Assembly (NCBI RefSeq): GCF_030758345.1
Contig: NZ_JAVAMO010000003.1
Span: 340,442 to 404,441, forward strand
Origin: Ruegeria discodermiae
GTDB lineage: Bacteria; Pseudomonadota; Alphaproteobacteria; Rhodobacterales; Rhodobacteraceae
Reading direction: 5' to 3'
Length of the DNA stretch: 64,000 nucleotides
In this document: piece after piece, positions 35,971 to 44,814 of the stretch
Layout: the number at the start of each line of letters is the position of its first letter
Numbering within the stretch: the stretch's first letter is position 1
Translations under genes and position numbers: made by a program
Notes under the pieces: model-generated
The model's database searches: none
What the model was told of the DNA's origin: nothing
What the model saw: only the letters and a program-made list of their open reading frames with translations

Positions 35971-38193
35971 TCAATGAGCCGCGCATCGGGCCGAGGCTGT
36001 CGCCCGCGCATAGTGCACCAGCCGTTCCATCAGGTCATCCCGCCGGATCGGTTTGCACAGGAAATCATCCATACCGGCGGCATGACAGGCCGCGCGGTCG
36101 CTATCGAAGGTGTTGGCGGTCAGCGCGATGATCTTTGGTTGCGCACCATCGCGGGCGCGAATGATCCGCGCCGCCTCCAGCCCGCTCATTATCGGCATGG
36201 CGACATCCATCAGGATCAGGTCCGGCGGGTTGCGCTGTACCGCTTCGACCGCCTGCGCACCGTCATGGGCAAACTCCAGGTTCAGCGGCACATCCTTGAG
36301 GAATTTGCGGATCAGCAGCCGGTTGACCTTGTTGTCGTCAGCCACCAGCAATCGCATGCCGTCAAGCTCAAGGCCAGGGCTCGGCTCGGCCTTGCCATTA
36401 GCGATCTGTGCTTGCGACGCAAAGCCAAAGGGCAGCGTGATGCGAAAGCAGGTGCCCTTTCCGAGCACGGAAGAGACCGTAATGGATCCGCCCATCGCCT
36501 CGACCAGCTCTTTCGAGATGGTCAGCCCCAGGCCGGTACCGCCATGGGTGCGGTTGATATCTGCATCCGCCTGTGAAAACCGATCAAAGACATGATCCAG
36601 CTTGTCTTCTGCGATCCCGATTCCGGTATCAAAAACCTCTATCTTCACGGTATGCGCATCACCACGCGGCGCGATCGACAAGGTGACACCCACGCAGCCT
36701 TCGGCAGTGAATTTCAGAGCATTGCCGATCAGGTTGATGAGGATTTGCCGCAGGCGACCCTCATCCCCCAGCACCAGCGGCGGCACCGCTGTCCGCGCCC
36801 TGAACATGAGCTGCAGACCCTTGGACCGCGCCTGCGGAGTCAGCAATTGCGTGCTTTCGCGCAGGCAACTCAGCAGGTCGAAACGCACCGGGCACAGGAC
36901 CGTCTTGCGCGCCTCAAGTTTGGACAGATCCAGGATATCGTTGATGATGGTCAGAAGCGCCCGCGCAGAGCTGCGGATTGTCAGGGCGTTTTCGCGCTGA
37001 TCCTCATCCAGCTCGGACTCAAGCAAGACGTCGGCCATCCCGATCACCCCGTTAAGCGGCGTGCGCAACTCATGACTCATCGTCGCCAGAAATTCAGCCT
37101 TGGCGCGCGCGCCACGTTCCGCCGCCTCGCGCGCCGCCGCCATTTCGCTGGCATGCGCGCGTGCCGCAGTCACATCCCGTTCGACCGCAACCCAGACCTC
37201 GACCCGCCCATCGGGGCATTTGACCGGAACCAGATTGATCTCGATCCAGATATGCTGCCCGGATTTGGCGGCATTCAGGATTTCACCCCTAAATTCATTG
37301 CCTGATGCGATCGCCGCCTTGAGCCGTCGAAGCGTTTCGGGGTCGGTCTCTGGCGTGTTCAGAAGATCGCCGGGAAATCGCCCGATCGCTTCCTGCGCGC
37401 TATAGCCGGTGATCCGCGTAAACGCCTCATTGACCCAGGTGATCCGACCCTGCGAATCCGAAAGAACGACACTGTCATTGGCATTTCGGGCCACAAGCGA
37501 CAATTGCTGCGCGTCGCGTTGCCGCCGCTCAAGCCTCCGGCTGTTGCGCAGCAGCTCCAGCGTTGAGGCGCGCTGACGTTTGAAATTGTGGTTCACGAAT
37601 CCCTGAAAGAGCAAAACCATATAAGCCAGCAGAAGAATTCCGCACAGGTTCGGCAGCAAGGCGGCAGTGTTGCCCGAACTGGTCAGGAACGCGCCGATAT
37701 TGAGCGCGATTGCGGTTGCACCATAGATGCTCAGCCGCACGATCGCGGCGCAGCGGTGATAGGGCATGGTCAGGCCGGCATCGATCGCGGCCCCGGTCAG
37801 AAACGCCATCGCAAAAAACGGCGACTGCCCGGTGACAGGTCCGGTCCAGCCGACATAGACACAAAACACGATTGTCAGCGCCTGAAACGCGGCGGTCAGA
37901 GTCGAGATTTGTCGTATCCGTCGGTACCCCCGCCCCGCCGGTATCGGCACCGGCAGAGAGCGTAGATACAGGCAATCGACCGCTTCACCCAGTAGCGCGA
38001 CCAGAAACGCGATCAGCCCCGAGGCGGGCCCGTTGGTCAGCACCAGCGCAAGACCGCCGACGATGGTCACGATCTGGCGCGTTCCGAAATTGACAATGCG
38101 CCAGCGCGCGTAGCGACGTAGCAGCCCGCGTCGGCTGTATTTGCTTTCAAATCCGGTCCGTTGGTCGGTCGGCGGCGACCCGGCATGCGACAT
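35971..38193 (-). CDS. hybrid sensor histidine kinase with receiver domain
   Basis: The 740-aa membrane protein is ordered as follows: about five to six hydrophobic helices (residues 41-200), a PAS domain (about 232-345; GRITWVNEAFTRITGYSAQE), a HisKA domain with phospho-acceptor His374 (ATMSHELRTPLNGVIG), an HATPase domain (FDTGIGIAEDKL, GGTGLGLTISKEL) and a C-terminal receiver (about 615-735) with the phospho-acceptor Asp in LILMDVAMPIMSG. No output domain or cognate regulator is adjacent, so it must act through a phosphorelay. It sits between pncA and pncB on the same strand, with 58- and 77-base gaps. Its ligand is unknown. Confidence 0.9.
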   Translation of the reverse strand: MSHAGSPPTDQRTGFESKYSRRGLLRRYARWRIVNFGTRQIVTIVGGLALVLTNGPASGLIAFLVALLGEAVDCLYLRSLPVPIPAGRGYRRIRQISTLTAAFQALTIVFCVYVGWTGPVTGQSPFFAMAFLTGAAIDAGLTMPYHRCAAIVRLSIYGATAIALNIGAFLTSSGNTAALLPNLCGILLLAYMVLLFQGFVNHNFKRQRASTLELLRNSRRLERRQRDAQQLSLVARNANDSVVLSDSQGRITWVNEAFTRITGYSAQEAIGRFPGDLLNTPETDPETLRRLKAAIASGNEFRGEILNAAKSGQHIWIEINLVPVKCPDGRVEVWVAVERDVTAARAHASEMAAAREAAERGARAKAEFLATMSHELRTPLNGVIGMADVLLESELDEDQRENALTIRSSARALLTIINDILDLSKLEARKTVLCPVRFDLLSCLRESTQLLTPQARSKGLQLMFRARTAVPPLVLGDEGRLRQILINLIGNALKFTAEGCVGVTLSIAPRGDAHTVKIEVFDTGIGIAEDKLDHVFDRFSQADADINRTHGGTGLGLTISKELVEAMGGSITVSSVLGKGTCFRITLPFGFASQAQIANGKAEPSPGLELDGMRLLVADDNKVNRLLIRKFLKDVPLNLEFAHDGAQAVEAVQRNPPDLILMDVAMPIMSGLEAARIIRARDGAQPKIIALTANTFDSDRAACHAAGMDDFLCKPIRRDDLMERLVHYARATASARCAAH

Positions 38194-38270
38194 GACCCAA
38201 CCCCGGTCAGTTGTTCCGTTATCCTCAACGGAGTGCCTGACAAAGGTTAAGATTTCGCGACCCGGCTCTT

Positions 38271-38864
38271 TCAGGTCAGGATGACACCCGCACCGCTCAT
38301 CGCCTCGATCGCTGCCGCCAGCGACCCGTCCAGATCAATGGCCCGGCAGGCCTCCATCCGTACGGTGACGCCGTAGCCCAGCCGGGCGGCATCCACCGCC
38401 GAAAAATGCACGCAGAAATCGGTGGCGAGCCCGACCATCGTCAGTTCGGTGATCCCGCGCGTGCGCAGATAGCCGTCAAGCCCGGTGGGGGTGGCATGGT
38501 CGTTCTCGAAAAAGGCGGAATAGCTGTCGATCGCGGCCCGGAACCCCTTGCGCAGGATCAGATCGGCATCGGTGCGCAGATCGGGATGAAACGCGGCACC
38601 GGTCGAGCCCTGAATGCAATGATCCGGCCACAACACCTGCGGGCCATAAGGCATCTCGACCAAGTCATAAGGCGCAGCATCAGCATGGCTACTGGCGAAG
38701 GAGGAATGCCCCGCCGGATGCCAGTCCTGGGTCAGCAGGACGGTTTCGAACCCCTCCATCATACGGTTGATTTCTGGCACGATCTCGTTCCCGCCGGGCA
38801 CGGCCAGCGCGCCGCCAGGGCAGAAATCGTTTTGAACATCGATGACCAAAAGGGCTGCAGACAT
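38271..38864 (-). CDS. pncA: nicotinamidase
   Basis: The 197-aa isochorismatase-fold hydrolase deamidates nicotinamide to nicotinate, the substrate of PncB. The catalytic triad is visible: Asp in LVIDVQNDFCPGGAL, Lys in LRKGFRAAIDSYS and Cys in ATDFCVHFSA; metal ligands lie in TQDWHPAGHSSF. It is divergent from trhO (174 bases between starts) and is the first of the pncA-kinase-pncB series. Normal length. Confidence 0.93.
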   Translation of the reverse strand: MSAALLVIDVQNDFCPGGALAVPGGNEIVPEINRMMEGFETVLLTQDWHPAGHSSFASSHADAAPYDLVEMPYGPQVLWPDHCIQGSTGAAFHPDLRTDADLILRKGFRAAIDSYSAFFENDHATPTGLDGYLRTRGITELTMVGLATDFCVHFSAVDAARLGYGVTVRMEACRAIDLDGSLAAAIEAMSGAGVILT

Positions 38865-39038
38865 GTCATCCTCCGTTTTTCTGAATGCCTAGGCATCGCG
38901 CCGCCCCGCGTCAATCGGCGTCTTGCGGATGCGGCCCATCGGGACTAAAGCAAAGCCGCCGGAAACGCCCGCGGCCCAGTGCAGAGCCTGAGGCGGCCTT
39001 ATCTGCCCTTTTGGCACCAAACCAAGCTGGACTTCCCC

Positions 39039-39944
39039 ATGTACACGATCGCCGCCCTTTACCACTTTTCCCGCTTCGCGGACCCTGCCGCCCTCAAGCC
39101 TGCGCTGCTGGACCTGTGCCAGGCACAAGGCGTGAAAGGCACACTCCTGCTGGCGGGCGAGGGCATCAATGGCACCATTGCTGGTCCGCGCGCGGGAATC
39201 GATGCGGTGCTAGCCCATATTAGCGCTTTGCCGGGCTGCTCGGATCTGGAATGGAAAGAGGCGACAAGCGATCACCCACCTTTCGGCAAGATGAAAGTGC
39301 GTCTGAAGAAAGAGATCGTCACAATGGGACAGCCCGATGTCGATCCAAAGGCGCGCGTCGGGCATTATGTGGAACCCGAGGACTGGAACGATCTGATCCG
39401 CTCCGACGATGTGGTGGTTATCGATACACGCAACGACTACGAGGTCGCGATCGGCACGTTCGAGGGGGCCATCGACCCCAAGACCGACAGTTTCCGCGAA
39501 TTTCCCGAATGGTGGGCCGCCAACAAGGACCGGTTCCACAACAAGCGGGTCGCAATGTTCTGCACCGGCGGCATCCGCTGCGAAAAATCAACCAATTACC
39601 TGCTTGGCCAAGGGGTCGAGGACGTGTTCCACCTCAAGGGCGGCATCCTACGCTATCTCGAAGAGGTGCCGCAAGAAAACAGCACCTGGAACGGCGAGTG
39701 CTTTGTGTTCGATAACCGTGTCTCGGTCGGCCATGGGCTGGTCGAGGGGCCGCACAAGCTCTGCCATGGCTGCCGCCGCCCGATCTTACCCGAAGATCGC
39801 AACCGGCCCGAATTCGAGGCGGGCGTGTCCTGCCACCAGTGTGTTGACAAGACCAGCGAGGCCGACAAGACCCGCTTTCGCGAGCGCCAGAAACAGATCG
39901 CGCTGGCCCGCGCCCGTGGCGAAGAGCATCTAGGTCAGGTTTAG
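39039..39944 (+). CDS. trhO: oxygen-dependent tRNA uridine(34) hydroxylase (rhodanese family)
   Basis: The 301-aa YceA/TrhO protein has an N-terminal acylphosphatase-like domain (LLAGEGINGTIAG) and a rhodanese domain with the active-site loop MFCTGGIRCEKST; the C-terminal cysteine pairs (CHGCRRPI, CHQCVD) resemble a zinc site. Characterised members hydroxylate U34 of certain tRNAs in an O2-dependent reaction. ATG 39039 begins MYTIAALYHFSRF; an in-frame start at 38979 gives 20 uncharacteristic residues. The ribosome-binding site is weak. Confidence 0.93.
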   Translation: MYTIAALYHFSRFADPAALKPALLDLCQAQGVKGTLLLAGEGINGTIAGPRAGIDAVLAHISALPGCSDLEWKEATSDHPPFGKMKVRLKKEIVTMGQPDVDPKARVGHYVEPEDWNDLIRSDDVVVIDTRNDYEVAIGTFEGAIDPKTDSFREFPEWWAANKDRFHNKRVAMFCTGGIRCEKSTNYLLGQGVEDVFHLKGGILRYLEEVPQENSTWNGECFVFDNRVSVGHGLVEGPHKLCHGCRRPILPEDRNRPEFEAGVSCHQCVDKTSEADKTRFRERQKQIALARARGEEHLGQV

Positions 39945-40022
39945 GGGCCGAACATCAAAGGCTTGCACAGCGCGCGCTGAAGCGTGATGGTTCCACTGGA
40001 GAAGCCCCCAGACGGTTCAGCA

Positions 40023-40535
40023 ATGTCCGAACAGATCACATTGGCAAATGAATTCCGCCGCACTCTGCTGGGGGCCGCCGCCATGGTCTTTGTCAGCAGT
40101 GCGGCGTTTTATTTTCTGTCCCATCTCGATGAGAAACAGGCCGGGGATGCCTTTGGCAATATCGCCACCATCGGGTTGGCGATCTGGCTGCTGGTGCAGA
40201 TCTGGCTGCATGTGGTGCTTGTGGAAAGCCCGCGGCGGCAACTGGTCATCATGGGGATTTCTTTCATTCAGGTGGTGCCATTCCTGTTTGCCGCTGTCTA
40301 TGGCGCGTTCGGCTATAGCGACCTTTGCGTCATTGGCGCAGAAAAGCCTTCCGACATGCTCTATTTCTCTTACGTGACCTTCACCACGGTCGGTTATGGC
40401 GACCTGCAGCCCGTCGGGCTATGCCGTGGTGTGGCAGTGGCAGAGGCGGTTACGGGCTATGTGCTACTTGGCCTGTTTGTTGCGGCCACCATTGCGTCTT
40501 ACACGCGCACGCATCCGCGCAATGGCGGGACCTGA
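40023..40535 (+). CDS. potassium channel family protein (single pore domain)
   Basis: The 170-aa protein has four hydrophobic segments (about 14-32, 47-67, 73-95, 135-158). Between the third and fourth is a pore loop with an intact K+ selectivity filter, TVGYGD (122-127). No cytoplasmic RCK or cyclic-nucleotide domain follows, so regulation must come from the membrane part or partners. Four such subunits would be needed. Alternative starts GTG 39984 or ATG 39987 would add 12-13 residues. It is convergent with the small repeat protein, three bases between stops. Confidence 0.8.
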   Translation: MSEQITLANEFRRTLLGAAAMVFVSSAAFYFLSHLDEKQAGDAFGNIATIGLAIWLLVQIWLHVVLVESPRRQLVIMGISFIQVVPFLFAAVYGAFGYSDLCVIGAEKPSDMLYFSYVTFTTVGYGDLQPVGLCRGVAVAEAVTGYVLLGLFVAATIASYTRTHPRNGGT

Positions 40536-40538
40536 GCA

Positions 40539-40877
40539 TCAGCGATTGCGGTCAATCCACTCTGACATCCGTTTCTTGTTGCGAAAACACTCATGCGGGA
40601 TCGGGCGGCGTTTGAGACGCGACAGACGCTCGGCATAAGACACCTGCTTACCACTGGGATAGGCATCAAAGGGCGACGCGCCATGTCCCTTATGCGCAGA
40701 AATCCATTCAGACATCCGCCGCCTGTCGCGCCGCGCCTCCGGCGGGATTTCCAGTGCGGACCGCGTGGCAATTGCAGTGGCAAACTGCATCTGCCGATCG
40801 GTCACCGGCAGCAGGTGATAATCATTTCCCGGCTCATTGAACCAGGCGTCACGGGCGGTGTTAACCATGAGAGACAT
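40539..40877 (-). CDS. small basic protein with two tandem about 45-residue repeats
   Basis: The 112-aa protein contains two related units, each of the form P(V/S)xxxQxxxA ... IPxE ... RMSEWI: residues about 24-62 and 74-112, with identical MSEWI at 55-59 and 104-108. The spacing of conserved positions is 48-50 residues. It is rich in Arg/Lys, soluble and without cysteine pairs. It faintly recalls short Q-x-x-Y-A repeat proteins such as DUF3072, but I do not assign it to a family. AAGGA with six-base spacing supports ATG 40877. Function unknown; the basic repeats could contact nucleic acid (speculative). Confidence 0.7.
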   Translation of the reverse strand: MSLMVNTARDAWFNEPGNDYHLLPVTDRQMQFATAIATRSALEIPPEARRDRRRMSEWISAHKGHGASPFDAYPSGKQVSYAERLSRLKRRPIPHECFRNKKRMSEWIDRNR

Positions 40878-41027
40878 CCTTGTTCCTTAACAGAAGGTAT
40901 ATAGAACAAAATATGAACATTTTCAAGATCACGTCGCTGAGGTGATAGTTTCAGGTCGCGGCAAGGCTGGAAAACCGCCGCAAGCTGGGGTCTGTTCGTC
41001 GTGACTGCCCCAATAAGGTTTGCCTCC

Positions 41028-42278
41028 ATGCCATCGATCTCTCCGGAACTTTTGACCAGCATCCGCGCCCGCTTTGCCCAGATCGATCACTGCCCACAGC
41101 AGGGTCCGCGCATCTTCTTTGAAAACGCAGGCGGGGCACTGACCCTGAATTCGGTGGTCGACACGTCAACACGCTATGCGGCGATCCCGGACAATCAGGG
41201 CCGCGACAATCCCGGCAGCCATGAGCTGGTGCGGGTCATCACCAAGGCCAAGGAAGATATGCGAGCCTTCATGAACGCCAAGGGCGGGCAGTTCTTTGTC
41301 GGCGAAAGCGGGACCGAACTGCTGTTCCGCCTGATCATGAATGCCTGTCTGGGCACCGGAGCGGGCGTCGTATTAGGCTCTACGCTGGAACATCCTGCCA
41401 CGCGCAGCGCCTGCGCCCGCTGGGCCGAGATCGCCGGGCAGAGCCACGTCCTGATCCCGCATGACGACGCAACCGGCACCATCACTGCCGAGGCCTACGC
41501 GCAAGCGGTGACGCCCGACACCAAGGTTGCAACTATCATCCATACGTCGCCGGTCACCGGCATGGGGGTGGATGTGGCCGCAGTCTCGGCGGCGATCCGG
41601 GCGGTGGCGCCCCAGGCGGTCATCATCGTGGATGGCATCCAACACGCTGCCCATGGCCGGATAGACATCGACAGTTATGATGTCGACGGCTATGTGATCT
41701 CGCCTTATAAGGTGTTTTCGCGCCACGGTTACGGGCTGGCCTGGATCTCGGACGGTCTGACCCACCTGCCCCACAACGCATTGATCGACGGCCCCGAAGA
41801 CAATTGGGAGATGGGTACGCGCGATACCGGCTCTTACGCGACATTGTCGGATCTGGCGGATTATTTCGAATGGCTCGGCGCGCAAGTATCCGGGGAATCC
41901 GACCGCCGCGCCAGATTTGTGGCAGCCGGAGAAGCCATTCACGCCCAGGAAAAGGCGCTGACCGATGCGATGATCCACGGCACCGGCAACTTGCCGGGCC
42001 TGAAGGACATGAACGGCATGCACATCATCGGCGGCATCGACAACCCCGCGCGCGAGGGGCTGGTCTCGCTCTGGGTCGACGGCATCCCATCGGTGGAGTT
42101 GGTCCGCAAGCTGAACGATCAGGGCATGCGCACCCATCTGCGCAAGGCCGATCATTACTCCGGCAACATCCTGACCCCGCTTGGGCAGGAGGCCTGCGTG
42201 CGTGTCTCGATGTGCCACTACAACAGCGAGCATGAGGTGGCGCAGTTCCTTGCCGCAATGAAGGCGATCTGCGGCTAA
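41028..42278 (+). CDS. class V aminotransferase / cysteine-desulfurase-like PLP enzyme
   Basis: The 416-aa fold-type I PLP protein shows FFENAGGALTLNSVV at the substrate end, HTSPVTGMGVDV, DGIQHAAHGRIDID (PLP-interacting Asp and His/Gln) and the PLP-lysine in YVISPYKVFSRHGYG. It lacks the C-terminal active-site cysteine loop of NifS/IscS, so an aminotransferase, lyase or epimerase-like role is more likely than desulfurase. ATG 41028 follows AAGG at 9 bases; GTG 41001 is an alternative. It is separated from the following oxidoreductase gene by a 12-bp inverted repeat but reads in the same direction. Confidence 0.83.
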   Translation: MPSISPELLTSIRARFAQIDHCPQQGPRIFFENAGGALTLNSVVDTSTRYAAIPDNQGRDNPGSHELVRVITKAKEDMRAFMNAKGGQFFVGESGTELLFRLIMNACLGTGAGVVLGSTLEHPATRSACARWAEIAGQSHVLIPHDDATGTITAEAYAQAVTPDTKVATIIHTSPVTGMGVDVAAVSAAIRAVAPQAVIIVDGIQHAAHGRIDIDSYDVDGYVISPYKVFSRHGYGLAWISDGLTHLPHNALIDGPEDNWEMGTRDTGSYATLSDLADYFEWLGAQVSGESDRRARFVAAGEAIHAQEKALTDAMIHGTGNLPGLKDMNGMHIIGGIDNPAREGLVSLWVDGIPSVELVRKLNDQGMRTHLRKADHYSGNILTPLGQEACVRVSMCHYNSEHEVAQFLAAMKAICG

Positions 42279-42284
42279 TCCAAC

Positions 42285-42315
42285 CCCGTTCCCGACGCAC
42301 CATGTCGGGAACGGG
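42285..42315. repeat. perfect 12-bp inverted repeat
   Basis: CCCGTTCCCGAC (42285-42296) and GTCGGGAACGGG (42304-42315) enclose a seven-base loop. There is no T-run on either side, so a simple intrinsic terminator is doubtful. It lies between the class V aminotransferase and the FAD oxidoreductase and may protect the upstream message or act as a weak terminator. Confidence 0.6.
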
Positions 42316-42381
42316 CCATACACCACTCGATTCCTGTGGCTTTCTGATCCCCAGCACGGGGAAGCAGGGAGCGCACACGTT

Positions 42382-44799
42382 ATGAAAACCCACGCACAGG
42401 CCGTCGTCATCGGAGGCGGGCTGATCGGCTGCTCGGTCCTCTATCATCTGGCGAAGCTGGGCTGGACCGATGTGTTCCTGCTTGAACGCGATGAGCTGAC
42501 ATCCGGGTCCACATGGCATGCAGCAGCGGGCATTCACGGGCTGCATGACAACAACAACGTCACCCGCATCCAGCACTACACGATGAACCTCTACAAGGAG
42601 CTGGAGCAGGAAACCGGTCAGGGCTGCGGCGTGTTTCAGCCCGGCTCGCTCTATCTGGCGCAGACCGAAGCGCGTGAGCATCAGCTGCGCCTGCAAGAGG
42701 CGAAGGCGCGCTTCTATGGCCTGAATTTCCATGAGCTCAGCCGCGAACAGGCGATGGAATTGCACCCCTTGGCGCAGTTCGACGACATCCGCTGCATCAT
42801 GTATGAACCCGATGGCGGCAATGTCGATCCCTCTGGTGTAACGCATGCTTATGCCGCCGGTGCCCGCAAGATGGGCGCCACGATCGAGCGGTTCTGCCCC
42901 GTGTTAGGGACGGATCCGCAACCGGACGGATCCTGGATCGTGCGCACGGAGAAGGGGGACATTCACACCCAATGGGTGGTGAATGCCGCCGGGCTGTGGG
43001 GCCGCGAGGTGGCGGCGATGGCGGGGCTGACCCTGCCCCTGCAGCCGACCGAGCATCAGTATTTTGTGACCGATGCGATTGATGAGGTTGCGGCCCTCGG
43101 TCGTCGCCTGCCTTCCATCGCCGATCGCGATGGCGAATATTACTTCCGGCAAGAAGGCAACGGGCTGCTGATCGGAGCCTATGAGAAAGACATGCGCTTC
43201 TGGGCCGAGAACGGCACGCCGCTGGATTTCGCCCATGACCTGTTCCCCGACGATCTGGACCGGATCATGGACAATGTGATGCGTGCGACCGAACGCGTGC
43301 CGGTTGCCGCCACTGCCGGGGTGAAGCGCGTCATTAACGGCCCGATGATCTGGTCGCCGGATGCCAACGCGCTCTGGGGGCCTGTACCGGAACTGAAGAA
43401 CTATTTCCTCTGCGGCGGCATCATCCCCGGTTTCTCGCAATCCGGCGGGTTGGGGCTGCTGGCTGCGCAATGGATGATCGAGGGCGAGCCGCAATATGAC
43501 ATGTTCGCCTGGGATCTGGCGCGCTTTGATGACTGGGCGGACAAGGCTTTCACCAAGGCCCGCGTGCAGGATCAATACACGCATCGCTTCGCCATCCATT
43601 TCCCCAATGAGGAACGCGAGGCAGGGCGTCCCGCACGGATGCGGCCCGTTTACGAGATGCAAAAGGACATGGGTGCCGTCTTTGGCCTCAATTCCGGTTG
43701 GGAACATCCCCTGTGGTTTGCGGATCAACCGGGGACGGTCGACACCAACAGCTTCACCCGCCAGAACTGGTGGGAACCGGTCGGGCGCGAGGTCAGGATG
43801 CTGCGCGAGGCAGTGGGCGTCATCGATATCTCGAACTTCGCCAACTACGTGGTCAAAGGTCCGGGCGCGCAAGACTGGCTGGACCATCTGGTAGCCAATC
43901 GTGTGCCGTCCGATATAGGGAGGTCCTGCCTGACCCCGCTGATCGGCATCCGCGGCGGGATCGCCGGGGATTTCACGATCACCAAGACCGGCGCGGACGC
44001 CTATATGATGGTCGGCTCGGGCATGGCCGAACGCTATCACCAGCGCTTCTTCGATATGGTCGAAAGGCCCGAAGGCACCACGTTTGAGCGTGCGACCAAT
44101 CGCATTGCCGGGTTCAACGTCGCCGGACCAAAGGCGCGTGACTTGCTGCAGCGGCTGACCAATGCCGACCTGTCCAACGACGCCTTCCGCTTCATGCGAT
44201 CGGCAACAATCGAGGTGGCGGGCGTTACGTGCCTTGCCATCCGTGTCAGCTTCACTGGCGATCTGGGATGGGAGCTGCATTGCGCCGAAGGGGATCAAAT
44301 CAGGCTCTATACAGCGCTATTGGAGGCTGCGCACGACCTTGGCGGCGGGCCGGTCGGCGGGCGCGCCCTGGGGGCGTTGCGGATCGAAAAGGGTTATGGC
44401 TCCTGGGGGCGGGAATACAGCCCCGAATACTGGCCACAAGAAGTCGGGCTGGAGCGTCTGATCAAGCTCGACAAGGATTTCCTCAACAAGGAGGCCTACC
44501 TGCAGATCAAGGACAACGCACCGCGCGAGGTGCTGTCGGTCTTTGCGGTCGAGGCCAACCATGACGCCGATGCCAGCGGCGGTGAGCCGATTTTTCTGCC
44601 CGATGGCCGTCCGGTCGGTCGGGTCACCTCGGGCGCTTATGGCTATTCGGTTGGCCAGTCCCTTGCGATCGGGTTTGCCGACCCCGTGCTGGCCAGCCCC
44701 GGCGATGAGGTGGAGATTTTCATTCTCGGCAAGCCGCATCGGGCGACGCGCCTTGCCACGCCGCCCTTCGATCCAGAGGGCCTTCATTTGCGCAACTGA
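42382..44799 (+). CDS. GcvT-domain FAD-dependent oxidoreductase (dimethylglycine/sarcosine dehydrogenase type)
   Basis: The 805-aa protein joins an N-terminal FAD-binding DAO domain (VVIGGGLIGCSVLYHL, 9-24; STWHAAAGIHGL, where the histidine is the covalent flavin site in DMGDH relatives) to a C-terminal folate-binding GcvT region (NRIAGFNVAGPKARDLL, SFTGDLGWELH, GAYGYSVGQSLAIGF). Such enzymes oxidatively demethylate N-methyl amino acids and hand the formaldehyde to tetrahydrofolate. Substrate here unknown: dimethylglycine, sarcosine or another N-methyl compound. GGGAG is 11 bases upstream. The PrpD-like gene follows after 15 bases. Confidence 0.88.
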   Translation: MKTHAQAVVIGGGLIGCSVLYHLAKLGWTDVFLLERDELTSGSTWHAAAGIHGLHDNNNVTRIQHYTMNLYKELEQETGQGCGVFQPGSLYLAQTEAREHQLRLQEAKARFYGLNFHELSREQAMELHPLAQFDDIRCIMYEPDGGNVDPSGVTHAYAAGARKMGATIERFCPVLGTDPQPDGSWIVRTEKGDIHTQWVVNAAGLWGREVAAMAGLTLPLQPTEHQYFVTDAIDEVAALGRRLPSIADRDGEYYFRQEGNGLLIGAYEKDMRFWAENGTPLDFAHDLFPDDLDRIMDNVMRATERVPVAATAGVKRVINGPMIWSPDANALWGPVPELKNYFLCGGIIPGFSQSGGLGLLAAQWMIEGEPQYDMFAWDLARFDDWADKAFTKARVQDQYTHRFAIHFPNEEREAGRPARMRPVYEMQKDMGAVFGLNSGWEHPLWFADQPGTVDTNSFTRQNWWEPVGREVRMLREAVGVIDISNFANYVVKGPGAQDWLDHLVANRVPSDIGRSCLTPLIGIRGGIAGDFTITKTGADAYMMVGSGMAERYHQRFFDMVERPEGTTFERATNRIAGFNVAGPKARDLLQRLTNADLSNDAFRFMRSATIEVAGVTCLAIRVSFTGDLGWELHCAEGDQIRLYTALLEAAHDLGGGPVGGRALGALRIEKGYGSWGREYSPEYWPQEVGLERLIKLDKDFLNKEAYLQIKDNAPREVLSVFAVEANHDADASGGEPIFLPDGRPVGRVTSGAYGYSVGQSLAIGFADPVLASPGDEVEIFILGKPHRATRLATPPFDPEGLHLRN

Positions 44800-44814
44800 T
44801 CAGGGAGAACGACC

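Noticed and set aside
42904..44298. A 464-codon open frame on the minus strand within the GcvT-type oxidoreductase
   Set aside because: The plus-strand gene has complete FAD and GcvT domains; the antisense frame is compositionally unusual and without motifs.
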